Assembly (NCBI RefSeq): GCF_022965805.1
Contig: NC_133101.1
Span: forward strand, 13,673,054 to 13,737,053
Source of the DNA: Primulina eburnea
Taxonomy: Eukaryota; Streptophyta; Magnoliopsida; Lamiales; Gesneriaceae
Length of the DNA: 64,000 bases
Direction of reading: 5' to 3'
The position numbers were made by a program, and so were the translations under genes. The notes under the pieces are model-generated. The model was not told the DNA's origin and did not search any database. It was given only the letters and a program-made list of their open reading frames with translations. Of the stretch, positions 33,491 through 46,536 are shown piece by piece; the stretch's first letter is position 1, and the number at the start of each line of letters is the position of its first letter.

Positions 33491-36318
33491 TTATACTGGA
33501 GATGGGGAGAGTAAATATTCAGGCTGTAATCTTTGTAGAAGTATCCCACATAAGGGACAACATGCAACATGGTGAGAAAGATTTCTTGAAGGCTGAAGAT
33601 TCGAAAAAAGATTTAAAATTGGAAGGGTATAAAGGCATCGTGAAAAAAATTAGAGGTGCCAACTTTGAAGCTCGTCTTTGACAACACATGCAAAACCAGG
33701 AATATTTAGCAGGGCAAAGTTGCATAGATACAGAACACCGGTGTAGCTTATGGGTTTGATCAACTCCATTGCCATTCTTCACTCCCGAACAAATGGCGTA
33801 TTCTATTGATTCAAATGGCACAATTGCTGAACAAAAACTGCAATGTTCTTCATATTCAAAACTCTCTCTCCTGTTAATAAAGCAAGAATGGAACCAGCCT
33901 TCAGCTAATAGATTGATACAGTATCTTAAGATGCTATTCTATGTATGTGTGCATTAATGAACCAAAAGAAGTTCAACAAAGATAAGAACATACCACTTCT
34001 TAATTTTACCAACTTTGGCAGCAAGAAATTTAAAGTCATCCTCGACAATTTTCTCATGAAGTGAGATATAGTGCTCCAGTTGTGGCCATTCATCAGGACG
34101 CCAACAGCCAACATCGCAAAAATTTGTTGGCACATCTGACAGAAGATCTAAAATGGCAGAAAAATATAAACCAACAAGTCTTCTCCGTAGTTCATTTTCA
34201 CAGCACAACTGCAACTCTTTCCATACATTTGTCTGTTCCTCTATGGCACTACTGAATCTTTCCAAGTATTGGTGTTTTCTACTCTCGCTCACCTCATCAT
34301 TTTTAAGCACAACATGCCTGATGATTACATTGATGAGGTGCAACTTACGTAGTACAAATGCCAAAATTGGATCCAAAATAAGATGTCAACCATTTCTGCA
34401 GAATATGCTCTACATAGTTTGGTATCGACTGTTTGAAAGACACGAGGGCTGCCACAATATCCCAAATGTTCAGAAGCCCACTGAAACTCCCTAAAAGACT
34501 CAGAGACCATAATATGTTTTTTTCCCACCAAATTAATTCTACCTCAGGGAAACCAGGAAATGATCCGAAATCAATATCAAAACATATATTGGAGGAAGTG
34601 TCCAATTGCTGCCCTCCAATCCAAAAGAACTCGATAGCAGCTTTCTGAGTTCTGTAAAATTACAATAACATTTATTGGTCAATCAAACATAGGTAACTGT
34701 TTGAACGGTTAGTTATTATTGCTTCCATTCAGCTTTTGACTAAATCATCAAAATTTTCTTTTAAAGAAATGTGGGTGCTTGTTTGTTGCAAGCATCTATC
34801 CACATGGCAGTTGCTATTTCATAATTTGTTACCAGAAAATATAATTTTAAAAGTTCACATTTCCTGGTACATGGGATTTAATAAATCAAAATCAAATCTT
34901 CGAGCCTGCAAATAACAGACACCAAACTTCTTAGAACTAGATTTAAGTACAGGGGTATAAATGACATCTATTCAGCATAAGGTAAAAGGTGACCAAGTGC
35001 AAGAAAAGGATCAAGAGATTCCATTGCTTAGATTCATTTCAGTCAACTAAGCTCCTTTTCCTAGGTATTATTATATGACTACTGTTCTGGAGAGATGAAA
35101 TTTCGATCTTTCTATTTTCCTCTTTATTTTTATTTTCAGTAAATTTTCTTTATTTTTGTAAAGGGAAAGAAGCAAGATATTGAACAATCTCATCTGAAAC
35201 ATAATATGAGAGAAGTAAAAAATCAATTTTTTGGATGGTATGTTATCTAAGAGTTTTCTCAAAATGCTATGAATAGAATTCAGTTTTTTCTGCAAATCTT
35301 GAATCTCTACATCGAGTGAGTTTATTATTTTGACTTAAAATTTGATAAGAAAGAAAAACTAGTACAATATTCAGGATAAGTTCATGAACATTCCAACTAT
35401 AAGAGAATGGACGGATGGAATATGATACCACAACAATTGCCAAGCTCCCATGAGATACTGCTAGACCAAAGCAAGAATCATATACATATGGAACCTGCAG
35501 AGAAAATCTAGAGTCTATTGGAAACAAATATGCAAATTTAAAACAGAAGTAAACATGAAAAATTAATGCATACATCCGGGGAGCTATTCAAACCAGGAGT
35601 ATTTGAAGGAATGTGTATTTCCCTTAGTGCTTTCCCAACTAAATTCCACGCTTTCATAGAGTTGTCCTGTAATACATGAACTGATCAAATAATCTGGAGG
35701 GCTACCAAGCTTTTCAACCTCAAGGTTTTCTGCTTGAGGCATTACTTGATAACAAAAGCAATTAACATGGATTTTTTAATTTTTAATATCTGTTGAACTA
35801 ACACTCCCTTAATACTAAAATTCATATTTATATCAATAAAACACTTCCTTCAATATTTATTACCTGGCTGCAGCTGTACAAGCAGAGTCCATCAAAAGCC
35901 CAAGCTAAACCAATGACCTGATTGTTATTTTACAAGATAAATCATATGCCATTCCATATGCCAAAAAAGGTGTTGAGAACTTACAATGTGGTCATGCGCA
36001 CTATAACAGCCAATTATTTCAAATTCATGGCTGGTCATATTCATGGTGCACACTTCAAATGATCTGGATCCTTTACCAATAGCCAGGAAAAAATTTAGTG
36101 GTGTTTGCAGGGGGGCAGTAAATGAAAGTATGGAGACAGTTGCTGAATCAACAGTAATAACCTAATTACACGAGCAATCACAAGTTCCAAAATAAGATAT
36201 AATCAAAGTAACTTGTCTAAATTTTGATAGGATAAGTAGCAGACTTTTAGCAGGATATACTGACCTCCCTCAGCAAAGAAAAGGAAGCATGAAAGTTTCA
36301 GATGACTTCAGCAGTTCC

Positions 36319-38110
36319 TGTAATATCCCAAGCCTGGTGAACGGTACGGTTTAAGATTTCACATGTTTATGGATTATTTGGTTAAGTTTAAGTATAGTTT
36401 TGATGTTAAGAATTGTGATTTATGATTTATAGTATTGGTGGTTATAGTTGGTGTGTGGTTTTATTGTAGTGTCGTTGCGATTTTATTCTTGGTAATTTGT
36501 ATGTTGAGCCGATTGGTATAAGGCCAATTGGAGTGGTTAGATAAGGCATAGAGGTGCAACTTTCTTGTTGGGAGTGTTGCCGAATTATGAAGAGAATTGA
36601 CGTTGCGGTTCGATTTGTAGATGCAAAGTATTTTTGTTGGCTTCAGGGGACAGTGCACCTGCGCCAGGAAATGCACCGCACCTGCGGTGTTTGGACAGAA
36701 AGTGTACCGCACCCGCGGTAATTTATTAGTGCCCCTGCGGTCGTTTCTTCAGGAATTGTGTTTGTGGTCCAGTAGGTCTACCGCCCCCGCGGTTGATTTG
36801 TAGCGCACCCGCGGTCAGCCAGTGCACCCGCGGTGGGATTTGCAGCGCACCCACGGTCGACGTTTTCAGATTTTTGGTAGTTGTCCAGTGCATGTAGTGC
36901 ACCCGCGGTGAAGTATCTAGCGCACCTGCGGTGAGTGAACAGTATAAGCGTATTTTGGAGATTTTTAGAGCTTAAATAGAAGTGTTGGCTTCATTTCTCT
37001 CATTTCTTCTCTTCTTCTCGGTTCTTCATCTAAAGGGAGACCTAGGGTTCTTAATTTCTTTCTTTTGTTCTCTTGATTCAAGCCTCTTGTTGGATTATTG
37101 AAGTGAGGAGAAGGTTATTTCGGTGTCAAGAAGCTAAGGTAATCTTGTGGGTTTAGTTAATTTGGTTTGTGGTGTTGGGGGAAAGTATGGTACTTTGTGA
37201 TTGTGCTGATTTTATGGGTTTTATGGTATGGTTGTTGGATTATTGAGTTGTTGATGGTTCTATTCATGGTTTATTATTGTAGGATTTGTACCAAGAGCTT
37301 AGACTCAAGGTTGCTATTGGTTGTAAGTGGAATTCATTCTTTGTGCTCACATGATAGTATATGTATTGTGTTTCAATAGTTTTAATGTGCTATTCCCTTT
37401 CAATTGATTCATGTTATGTATATATACACTTTGTTGTATATTAGAGGCTTGTATATGCCTCAATTGTGTATAAGGGAATGCAAAAGAGAAGAGTCTTCAA
37501 AGTGTTTGATTTAATGTCCAGGAGAAGTTCAAATGTTTTATTGGATTGATAAATGGATAGTCAGAGATTGCATCCAATTAGTTGATCAACGACCATAGGC
37601 TTATATCCCAACAAAGTAATCGATTTATATCGATGGGATATAGGTACAGAGGCAGACATACTATTTAGATATCAATCCATACCAGAGAAAAGAGAAATAC
37701 CATCTTTATGATTTTATTATCCTATGTTATGCTATATTTCAAGAGTTGGATGGTATTTAATGATTTCAAAGTCATGTTTTACAGAGTATGATATTTGATA
37801 TGTAAGAGTTCCACTTGCTGAGTTTTATACTCATTTCGGTTATTCATGTGATGCAGATAAGAGTGACGAACCAGGACGTTGATTGAAGCCGAAGTCATAT
37901 GTATCAAGTGAAGGAAGGAAGAAATTATTTTGGACATGATCACATTGATATTTTGTATTTTGTTGCAAACTTTAGATGATCATGTATATACTTTTGATGG
38001 TATTTATTGGAAATGTATTTATTTCAAGAAAATTTTTAAATCCTTCTTTCCTTTAATTTAAATCTTTAAGTTCCGCTGTTGTTTTATAAAAATCGGGTCA
38101 GAGCGTTACA
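36319..38110 (+). mobile_element. Solo LTR S2 in an exon of the GTF3C4-like gene
   Basis: A 1792-bp block starts TGTAATATCCCAAG and ends CAGAGCGTTACA, flanked by a perfect 5-bp duplication GTTCC (36314-36318 and 38111-38115). The flanks join into one 81-bp exon. It has no coding region. A TTAAATAG box near 36972 after a palindrome cluster suggests plus orientation. The TGTAA..TTACA ends resemble chromovirus LTRs. Confidence 0.87.
36675..36935. repeat. Palindrome cluster ACCGC-N4-GCGGT in S2
   Basis: Copies of ACCGCACCTGCGGT, ACCGCACCCGCGGT and ACCGCCCCCGCGGT occur near 36675, 36706 and 36780, with five or more half or degenerate copies (GCGCACCCGCGGT, TGCACCCGCGGT) up to 36935. The cluster ends about 40 bp before the TATA-like box of this LTR. 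Confidence 0.85.
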
Positions 38111-41087
38111 GTTCCTTAATATTCACCTTCCAAATCTTCACTCTATAAACAAAAAGAAGAGGAAAGTCACAAAATTAAATGTTATATTCAAATAAAAGGT
38201 AAACCTTATATGTATGTGTGTGTATAATTCAGTAGTTCTAACCCATGTCAAGCAAATGTGCTAGACTTTTGGCTTCGAAAACAGAAAAAGGTTAATTAGT
38301 TACTCACCTCCCATTAGAACTTCCCGTCGCTAAAAGAAGTTGAGGTTTTGAAATTTCAGAGCCATATAAAGCCCAGCAAATAGATGTGATGCATGTATCA
38401 TATGCCTTGAGAAAGCCACCATTTGTTGCTTTACATGGGAGTTCAGGGGTAATAATGGAATAACTCTCTGGTGCATCAATTCTCCAGAATGAAATTAGAC
38501 CACATTTCAATCCAGTAGCAAGAATAGAGCAGCAGCCCGAGGAGTTATGAGGAATAGAATCCCAATCTTCAGATTTCCTCAGAAACGGTGACCAAGCCAC
38601 AATAAGGGGTGTCAGCATTGCATTGCGAGAAGCATATTGTTGTTCAGTTATTAGTTGAACATTGCATTCTTTGATCTTCAGAGGTGTCCCTTCAGAAACA
38701 GATATGGGAATAATTTCAATTTATTCTTTTTTGCAGCAACCTAATAAAAATAGCAACACATTCAATTTAATGGCATATATCAAATGCACAACTTTTTAAA
38801 TTGAAAGCCGATCATGTAGCTGCATTGAAGCTGATTTAGTAAGTATGGAGGTTCATGTCATGGAATAAAATGATAAAACTAAATCAGATAGTGAATGCAA
38901 TGTGCAGTACATTAGTTTCATTCTGTCTCCTTCGTTTTCTTTCCTTTCTTAAACTAAATATAGGTGGCTCATTAGGGCATTCAGATTCTGCATTATCTCG
39001 ACTCCCTATCCCCTGTATAAAGAAAAAACCCCAAGAATAGTTGGAATTCATATCATTAATTGTTATTTCATCAAGAATATTTCATCTAGAAAAGTATATG
39101 GGATATGCAAGAAACGCTAATCAGCAAAAATTTGAAAGATAGAACCAACTCACATATAAACTTTCTGAAGATATAATTTGAGACTCTCCGAAATTGATCT
39201 TGAAAAGATAATTATACATCATCTCTGATATGTCCATAACCTAGAAAATTTCAGATTATAACTTTAGCGAATGTGTGAAAAACAAACATTAAATTTAGGA
39301 ATCACAGATAACATACTAGATTCCAAATTCATGACATTTATTATGCATAAGCAACAAAACCGTAAATACAACAAACTTGAAGGGCTATGAAATTCTTTTT
39401 GAAAGAAATGTTGATTAGGTATTGCCTCTCCAAACATAAACAAAGCCTCCAGTACTAACACAACAAATTTACACATTAGCACAAATATGAATCTACTCAT
39501 GGGCTCATAGCCAACACAGAACCAACAGTAAGAATATAATTAAGAGCATCTATAGACACAAGAATTGAAACAATTCCATTGCTAAAATTTTCACCATTTT
39601 TTTGGTTCAAGAAGATTATTAAAGTGAAGAGACAGCAAGCTCGAACCATAATTCTGGTCCTGCCACCACTACTTCCTGAAAGCTTCATTTATAAAAGACT
39701 TAATACCTCAATCCATTTAGCCGAAAAATCACAGAAGGGAAAGCGGTAAAGTTTGATGCGTCCCCCAGTGGTGCAAACAGCAAGCAAACAACGGCACGAT
39801 TCATAGCAAAATGTAGAATTAATTCAGGGAGGCAACTTGCGTTGCATACTCAAACAAAAACTTCGATCAGGGGTAATGGTATCAGTACCCAGCATTGCTA
39901 GCAAGACCTGCAGGAGACCAGGAAATTGACCTTACACATGGCCGTGTATCCATCGACACATGCATTGGCAACAAGCACCCAGAGAGAAAATCTATCCCTG
40001 TGACAAAATGAAAACAAAATCAAATGCAGTGACCTGAGAAAATAAAAAGTACTTGAAACCTCAACTCAAAATTAATTTTCATTTGCACTGTAAAACCACA
40101 AACCCAGAAATCCAAATTGCATCTAAATTGTGTACATACATACATACAATGAGCTAATTCAAAACTATGAAAATCATTTTTTAATATTATTCTACGTACC
40201 TCCAGCATTTATGACACCATTGAAAAAAGGCTTGCTTGGGAGAACAGAAATTACACCTCGACATCCAGCTCCAGAAGGTTTAGCAGGATTCTAACCAAGT
40301 GAACAACAAGCATATACCAGTGATTCGAAGGCTAAATCAAACAGTATAAAATTAAATCCTAATTTGAAAAAACAAATAAAAAGTAAGGTAATATGAATTA
40401 TATAGACCAACTACTATAAGATTCTCTATCAAATTCAAATCAGACCCTGTATTGAACTCCAACATAAAACAGCTTCCAGACCAGTTATGAAGATCAGGTA
40501 GATTAAAATGTAAGAATAAATTTGGCGTTTAAAATTCAATAACAATGCAAAAATCTTCGGCTAAAAAATAAGCATGCTATTCAGAAATATTATTACATTA
40601 TATGCAATCAATTGATTTAGTAGTTGTCTTTCCTAATTCATGGGATCAGATCCCATCAGGTGGATCACAGAATACTGGACTCAGAATCAGTGGTCATTGA
40701 GCAAAATTCTTGATCAACTAAAAACTCAGCTAGAACAGATTGAATGCCAGGATACTTATGAACTTGAGCAATTTCAATGTTGAGACTCAAATGCTGTACA
40801 TCGTATCAGTAAAATTGCATCAAAGCAATTCAATACTAAAATCAGCAAACTTTGAAAAGTTAACAATTACCAGGATCGTAACGAGGCTACCAGAAGCGAC
40901 CGCCACCAGATTCTCTTCGGACCAAGCAACAGCGTTCGGATAACAAGGCGCTGATACGAGCACCGCAGCTTGGAAGCGGGAAGACATTGTTGAAGAGAAT
41001 TGAAATAGAAAGCAGAGCGGCGTTTTATTATTTTGGAGTGAAGCGGATTCGATGCTTCGACCTAATTTGTTAAACATCTCGAATAGT

Positions 41088-41841
41088 CCAAATCGAATTA
41101 CACATATAACCTACATATATTTGTATTTCCTAGACTAGACTAGAAGACTAAAAAAATCTTCTATTTTATATTATTAAAAAAATAAAAATATTTATTTTTA
41201 TGTGGATTTAGGGATTTCTCGCTTAGAGGGCAAAAACAATGGATATTGAGGAAGCAACAAGCATTGAAGAAATGAAGTTGAAACATTAGTCAATCTCATG
41301 CATTACCCAATTTAGGGGTGAGTAGAATCCAAAGCCAAATCAAATAGGTTGTTTGGTTTTTAGTCGATCGATTTATATTGTTTTTAAAATTAATTATATC
41401 GAAAAAATTGGTTTTGTTCAAAGTTTTGGTGAAAAATCCTAACCGAACCAATTTTATAAATATATAATATTTTTAATTATATACATATTATTTTATTTTA
41501 TGTCATATAATTGATATTATGAAAGTTTGATGATTGGTATTGGTGGCACATTTTATAAAGCTAAAAAAAAAAATTGACCATTATCTCGTTCAATCTTCAC
41601 AAGTTTTTATTGATCTTCATGATGTTTTTGGAAAAGGTTAAAAACCTCGAGCAAGAAATCTTGGATGCGAGTGAATTTACTCTTACCAAATACCCAAGTT
41701 GGATAAACATAAAAGATAAATGTCTTTCTTTCTTTGAAGTGTGATAATGGATGATACTGAAGCTATTTCTAAAAGTTGAACTATTGAAAACTTATATTTA
41801 TCTATTTATAATAGCTAGTTTTGAAAATTTAAATTATTATT
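41088..41841. other. Intergenic, upstream of the GTF3C4-like gene
   Basis: AT-rich sequence that should include the gene's promoter. No TATA box could be assigned, and no ORF or repeat structure was convincing. Confidence 0.4.
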
Positions 41842-44603
41842 TGTAACGTACCGTACTTTTACTACTTAAAAATTGCGGAAAAATTAAAAATTTTCTTGAA
41901 TACGAAAATGAAATCAATACGGTCGCCACTACATCATCCATTCACCAATAAAATTTTTGCTAAAAGAAAAGCTTGCTCAAAACATCTCGCATCAAAGAAT
42001 AAAATCAGAGTATTTTAAACTTGCATAAAAAATATTAAAATAACGTGGACGGTCCTAGGGTCTAGCCTCCCGCTCTGTCCAAGTCTGCTCCTTGGTCCCC
42101 ACCTCCTGTCTCCTCATAGACATCCTCACCTGCATCGATCAAGTCTAGTGAGTCTAAAGACTCAACACGTATAAACTTGGAGTAACGAGTACTACATAAT
42201 AAAACCACATGCAACTTTAAAATAGAGCGTACATACATGAAACTTGAACTTGAAATGAGCTTGAACTTGCATACATACATAGACGTGCCATAATGTGAAA
42301 GCTTTCATGAACATGCTCGCATACTTGAACATACTTGAACATACATGAACATACATGACTTCATTTTGCGTAGAGGCATGTTTCAAAGCAAGTGACCCAT
42401 ACATAATAAATGCCTGATCAGACAAACCACAGTACTGGGCTGACAGGGACGTATCCACTGCCACATACATGAGATCCTTGTTCATAATTTAACGAGCTGG
42501 TTTGTCCCCGTTCATAATTTAACGCTTTCCAACCTCGATCTAACCCGTTCATAATTTAACGGGGTGGAGAGGTCCTCGGCCACGTTCACCGACTTCCAAA
42601 CCCATTCATAATTTGGTCACAAGGCATTTAGCATACCTCAAAAACTTAAAATATTTTATTTTTGCACGTCAACATACTTACTTGGCGTTGAGGGATTCGT
42701 TGGACTTCGATTGGGGCCGTTGCTGCAACATACTAACATGAATTCATAAACTTAACGGGTGTAACTTAAACATAATAATCAAGCTTACCCACGAGTTCAT
42801 ACATTTCCTTAGGACGTTCTAAAATTCCCATGATTCGACCTCGTTAAACATTGCACTAAACCAAGACATCAAACCTCAAAGCATAACATAATATTTCCCA
42901 AAAACTCAAGCACACGGACCCCGTGCCCAGCTCCGGCTCCGGGTACGTGTAGGTGCGGTGGAATGACTCGTGAAGAAAAGGGAAGGCACGGACCCCGTGC
43001 TGAGGTCCGGGTGGGGGTCCGTGTACCTGCGCAACTTTGACATCAAGAAAAGAACATAGGCACGGACCCCGTGCCCTGGTCCGTGTGGGGCTCCGTGTCG
43101 ACTCGCAAAAATGGATACTCGAATGAAACAAAGGCACGGACCCCGTGGCAGGGTCCGTGTATGGGTCCGTGTGGCCTCGATTTTTTCTGGACCTGCGAGG
43201 AAGACTTACACAATGTCTATTCTCCCAAACAAACAACTAATGGATGAAATTAAACACCTTGAGACCATCCTAAGACACCATAGCATTGAACTAAACTCGC
43301 ATAAGCGTCCCAAACAACGACGTTCATCCTACGACGCATACGACACGAAAATACGACAATGACATCACATCGTTTCCTACGACTTCTAAAGTGCTCGAGT
43401 GCCTGTCGACACTAAACGACATATTAAATACCAACCCACCTCAAAATAATCATACCTAGACGCAGCAACGATCACCCGTCGATCCCCAACGAAGCATGCA
43501 ACAATAAAACTTCAAGAACACAATTTACGTAAAAGTCGCAGTTTGAGCAGTCCCGCGAAAAACGCCATAACTCACTCAATTTTCGTCCAAAAATTTCGAA
43601 TTTTACATCAATCGAAGGTATCGAAAAGTTCTACGTTTTTCACGTAGAAATATTTCCCAAAATATGTACCGAAAATTTGCAGTTTTGATATGAACAGTAA
43701 AAACGTGAATTTACTTCCCAAAAACTACTCCAAAACACATCCAATAAATTTTCTGCTCAAACTACTACACATCCATCACATGTTTTCGTACAAAACACAT
43801 AAAAATAAATACTATGACATGATCGACGCAGGAAAAACAGATTATACGTGCCTTTTGAATCTTAAACGTTACCGAACGACGACACCGAAGCGGAGATGGA
43901 GTGAGGCTTGATCCGGGACGAACGTGGCGCTAAAGTCTTGCAATAAAATTCACGAAAACTTGCTGAAATGTTGAAGGGATTGGGGGCGGCTGCTTTCTAC
44001 CTTAGAACCCTAGGTTTTCTTTCTTAAAAAAATTTTGAAAAAACTAACAAGTGTGTGTGTTGTGTGTCTTACGTGAGAGTGTGTGTGAAAGTGTGTGTGT
44101 GCGTGTGTTTTGGGTTAATTAGGAGACTAATTTGCTTAATTAATAATTACAAGTTAATTTGAAATATTAACTCCATTAACAAGTCAATAAAATTGTGCAC
44201 CACTAAACATCCTAATAAAATCTCCTAATTTAAATAAAATGCATAACTACTCAATTTTAAAAATTTTGAAACTCTAAAATCCCTAAATTAATAATTTAGG
44301 CTTTAACATACTAAATCTAAATAAATTATTAAAAATACCCCAAGGTCAACTTAAAATAAAATACCACATTTAAAAATTACCAAAAATCGTCACCGGGTCT
44401 TTTCCTCAATCCCGCCTCGAATAATCGCCTGAAACAGGAACTCGAAAAAATATTTTAACATGCATCACCATAAACATGAATAATTTAAAATAATGAAATT
44501 CCATAAATTATGCATGGCTAAAGATCATTTAAAATAATTTAAATGATTTAATAATAATTAAATAAATGCATGGGTTTTACGTGTATGAAATTTGGGCTCT
44601 ACA
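41842..44603 (-). repeat. 3' LTR of C
   Basis: A 2762-bp LTR, in element sense TGTAGAGCCCAAATTTC to GGTACGTTACA. It includes three copies of CGTTCATAATTTAACG plus a partial one (42477-42617), a palindrome cluster (42911-43180) and a GT-rich microsatellite (about 44050-44115). A purine tract (GTGGGGGAGAAAT, minus strand, 44604-44618) abuts it. Confidence 0.9.
42911..43180. repeat. Palindrome cluster GGCACGG-ACC-CCGTGCC in the C LTR
   Basis: Four units near 42913, 42985, 43059 and 43133, spaced about 72-74 bp. Each has a core GGCACGGACCCCGTGCC (7-bp arms, 3-bp centre ACC; the outer copies are imperfect) followed by one or two GGTCCGTGT half sites. Confidence 0.88.
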
Positions 44604-44640
44604 ATTTCTCCCCCACTTATAAAAATTTCGTCCTCGAAAT

Positions 44641-45105
44641 TAAGCCTTACCGAACAACACCGGGTAACAAAGTCTCATATCTGCCTCTGACTCCCTTGTG
44701 GCTTCTTCCACTGATTGGTTCAGACACCGAACTTTGACTAGCTTAGTCACTTTGTTCCGGAGTCTACGCTCTTGGTTGTCTAGGATTTGGATCGGTTTCT
44801 CCTCATAAGACAGGTCTCAACGGCTCATAACTCAGAATATGCGAAGGATTAGCCAAATATTTCCTCAGCATAGAGACGTGGAACACATTGTGTACCCCGA
44901 TCAGATTCGGCGGAAGGGCTACACGATAAGCTAATGTCCCAACTCTGTCCAAAATCTCGAACGGTCCAATAAACCTCGGACTCAACTTGCCTCTCTTCCC
45001 AAATCTCATAACACCCTTCATAGGTGCAATCTTGACGAAAATGTGATCACCAACGGCAAACTCGAGGTCTCTCCTCCTTTTATCAGTGTAACGCTTCTGA
45101 CGGCT
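44641..45105 (-). pseudogene. C integrase C-terminus and chromodomain
   Basis: After the upstream stop the frame reads RRRDLEFAVGDH, FGKRGKLSPRFIGPFEIL, HNVFHVSMLRKYL, then a stop at 44803-44805 and a chromodomain-like tail (KPIQILDNQERRLRNKV, KLVKVRCLNQS, EEATRESEADMR). The usual W of the ATWE motif is R here. It ends shortly before the polypurine tract. Confidence 0.82.
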
Positions 45106-45675
45106 CTAGGCGGTCTTCATTCTGTCACGAATCTTGACCACCACGTCTGCAGTCTGCTGAACTATCTCCAGACCAAGTGCTGCTCCCTCACCAACCTCGT
45201 CCCAGAGAACTGGTGATCTGCACTTCCTTCCATACAACGCCTCATAAAGAGCCATACCAATTGATGCTTGGAAACTGTTGTTGTATGTGAACTCCACTAC
45301 AGGTAACTTAGACTCCCAATTCCCTTGAAAATCAATCATACAGGCTCTTAGTAAATCCTCCAGAATCTGAATCACTGGCTCAGACTGGCCATCTGTCTGC
45401 GGGTGAAAAGCTGTACTGAAAAGCAACTTCGTCCCCATAGCTGCATGCAAGCTCTTCCAAAAGGATGAGGTGAATCTCGGGTCCCTGTCGGACACAATAG
45501 AAACTGGGAAACCATGCAAACGGACTATCTCCCGGATATAAAGCTCCGCATACTGCGTCATGGAGAAAGTCGTCTTCACTGGCAAAAAGTGCGCTGACTT
45601 CGTGAGTCGATCCACAATAACCCAAATGACAATGAAACCTCTGACTGATTTAGGCAACCCAATCACAAAATCCAT
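45106..45675 (-). pseudogene. C integrase core
   Basis: The core domain has TMDFVIGLP, IVSDRDPRF and TDGQSEPVIQ, so the acidic triad is present. It ends at a TAG (45106-45108) where a glutamine is expected. Upstream, a TGA near 45697 replaces tryptophan in LPILE-stop-KWEN, the same position as the stop in element B. Confidence 0.85.
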
Positions 45676-45795
45676 AGTAATATTCTCCCATTTTCACTCG
45701 AGAATAGGGAGTGGCTTGAGCCTCTCTGCTGGCCTCTGATGTTCAGCTTTCATTTGCTGGCAGGTGAGACATTCTGATGCGAATCTACGGATGTC

Positions 45796-46527
45796 TCACT
45801 TCATCCCTGGCCTCCAATACAATATCTGTAGGTCTTTGTACATCTTGGTGCCTCCTGGATGAATGGAATACGGAGATGCGTGTGCCTCTGTCAAAATATC
45901 CTGTCTGATTGAACCAACACTAGGCACCCACATTCTACCTCTGTATCTCACAATGCCGTCTGAAACTGTGTAAAGAACACTGCCCTTGGCCTCATCTTTC
46001 AGTCTCCATTTCTGTAACTGCTCATCAAAAGACTGACCTGCTCGGATACGATCTAGTAGAGAAGATTGGACTGTCAGATTAGACAGCCTAGGAGCTCTGT
46101 CCTTACGGTAAACCTCTAGACCGAACATCTGAATCTTCGACTGAAGGGGCCTCTGCACTGACAACTGAGCTATGACTGCAACTTTCCTGCTCAAAGCGTC
46201 TGCCACTACATTAGCTTTTCCCGGATGGTAGCTAATTTCGCAGTCGTAGTCTTTCACTAGCTCTAACCACCGTCTCTGTCTCATATTCAGCTCCTTCTGC
46301 GTGAAGAAATATTTCAGAATTTTGTGATTAGAGAAGATCTGACACTTCTCGCCATACAAGTAGTGTCTCCAAATTTTCAACGCAAAGACGACTGCGGCTA
46401 CCTCATGATCATGCGTCGGATAGTTTTTCTCATGCACTTTCAACTGCCTGGAAGCATAAGCTATAACCCGGCCGTTCTGCATCAACACTGCGCCAAACCC
46501 GAGCTTAGATACATCGGTATATAACAC
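45796..46527 (-). pseudogene. C RNase H and integrase zinc region
   Basis: RNase H starts [15 protein letters not shown]. The second catalytic motif reads [14 protein letters not shown], with Asn where chromoviruses have Asp (TDHK), so activity is doubtful. [13 protein letters not shown] and the histidine part of the zinc domain follow, then a TGA at 45796-45798. A TAA just upstream (about 46534-46536) divides it from RT in the same frame. Confidence 0.85.
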
Positions 46528-46536
46528 AAAATCTCC

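Larger units (their letters stand above)
33491..40987 (-). pseudogene. GTF3C4: GTF3C4/TFIIIC90-like WD40 gene, intron-bearing and broken
   Basis: By homology the product is a subunit of TFIIIC, the RNA polymerase III factor that binds tRNA-gene promoters in the nucleus. Exons supported by frame and GT-AG borders: 40871-40987 (ATG at 40987, MSSRFQAAVLVSAPCYPNA), 40200-40290, 39707-39997, 39154-39240, 38911-39012, 38308-38740, 36265-38142 (split by S2), 35985-36161, 35864-35917, 35574-35666, 35429-35494, 34859-34905, 33994-34651 and 33491-33870. The N-terminus matches the TFIIIC90 beta-propeller (DTRPCVRSISWSPAG, CLLAVCTTGGRIKLYR). The C-terminus has a Cys-rich zinc region (CSFC, WFCMCC, CCPLCGILLQRLQP). 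Lesions: stops in exon 3 (TGA 39882-39884), one-base frame shifts in exons 6 and 7, near 34350-34376 and in the last exon, plus the S2 insertion. Retained introns exclude a retrocopy. Some shifts could be assembly errors; S2 could not. Confidence 0.75.
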
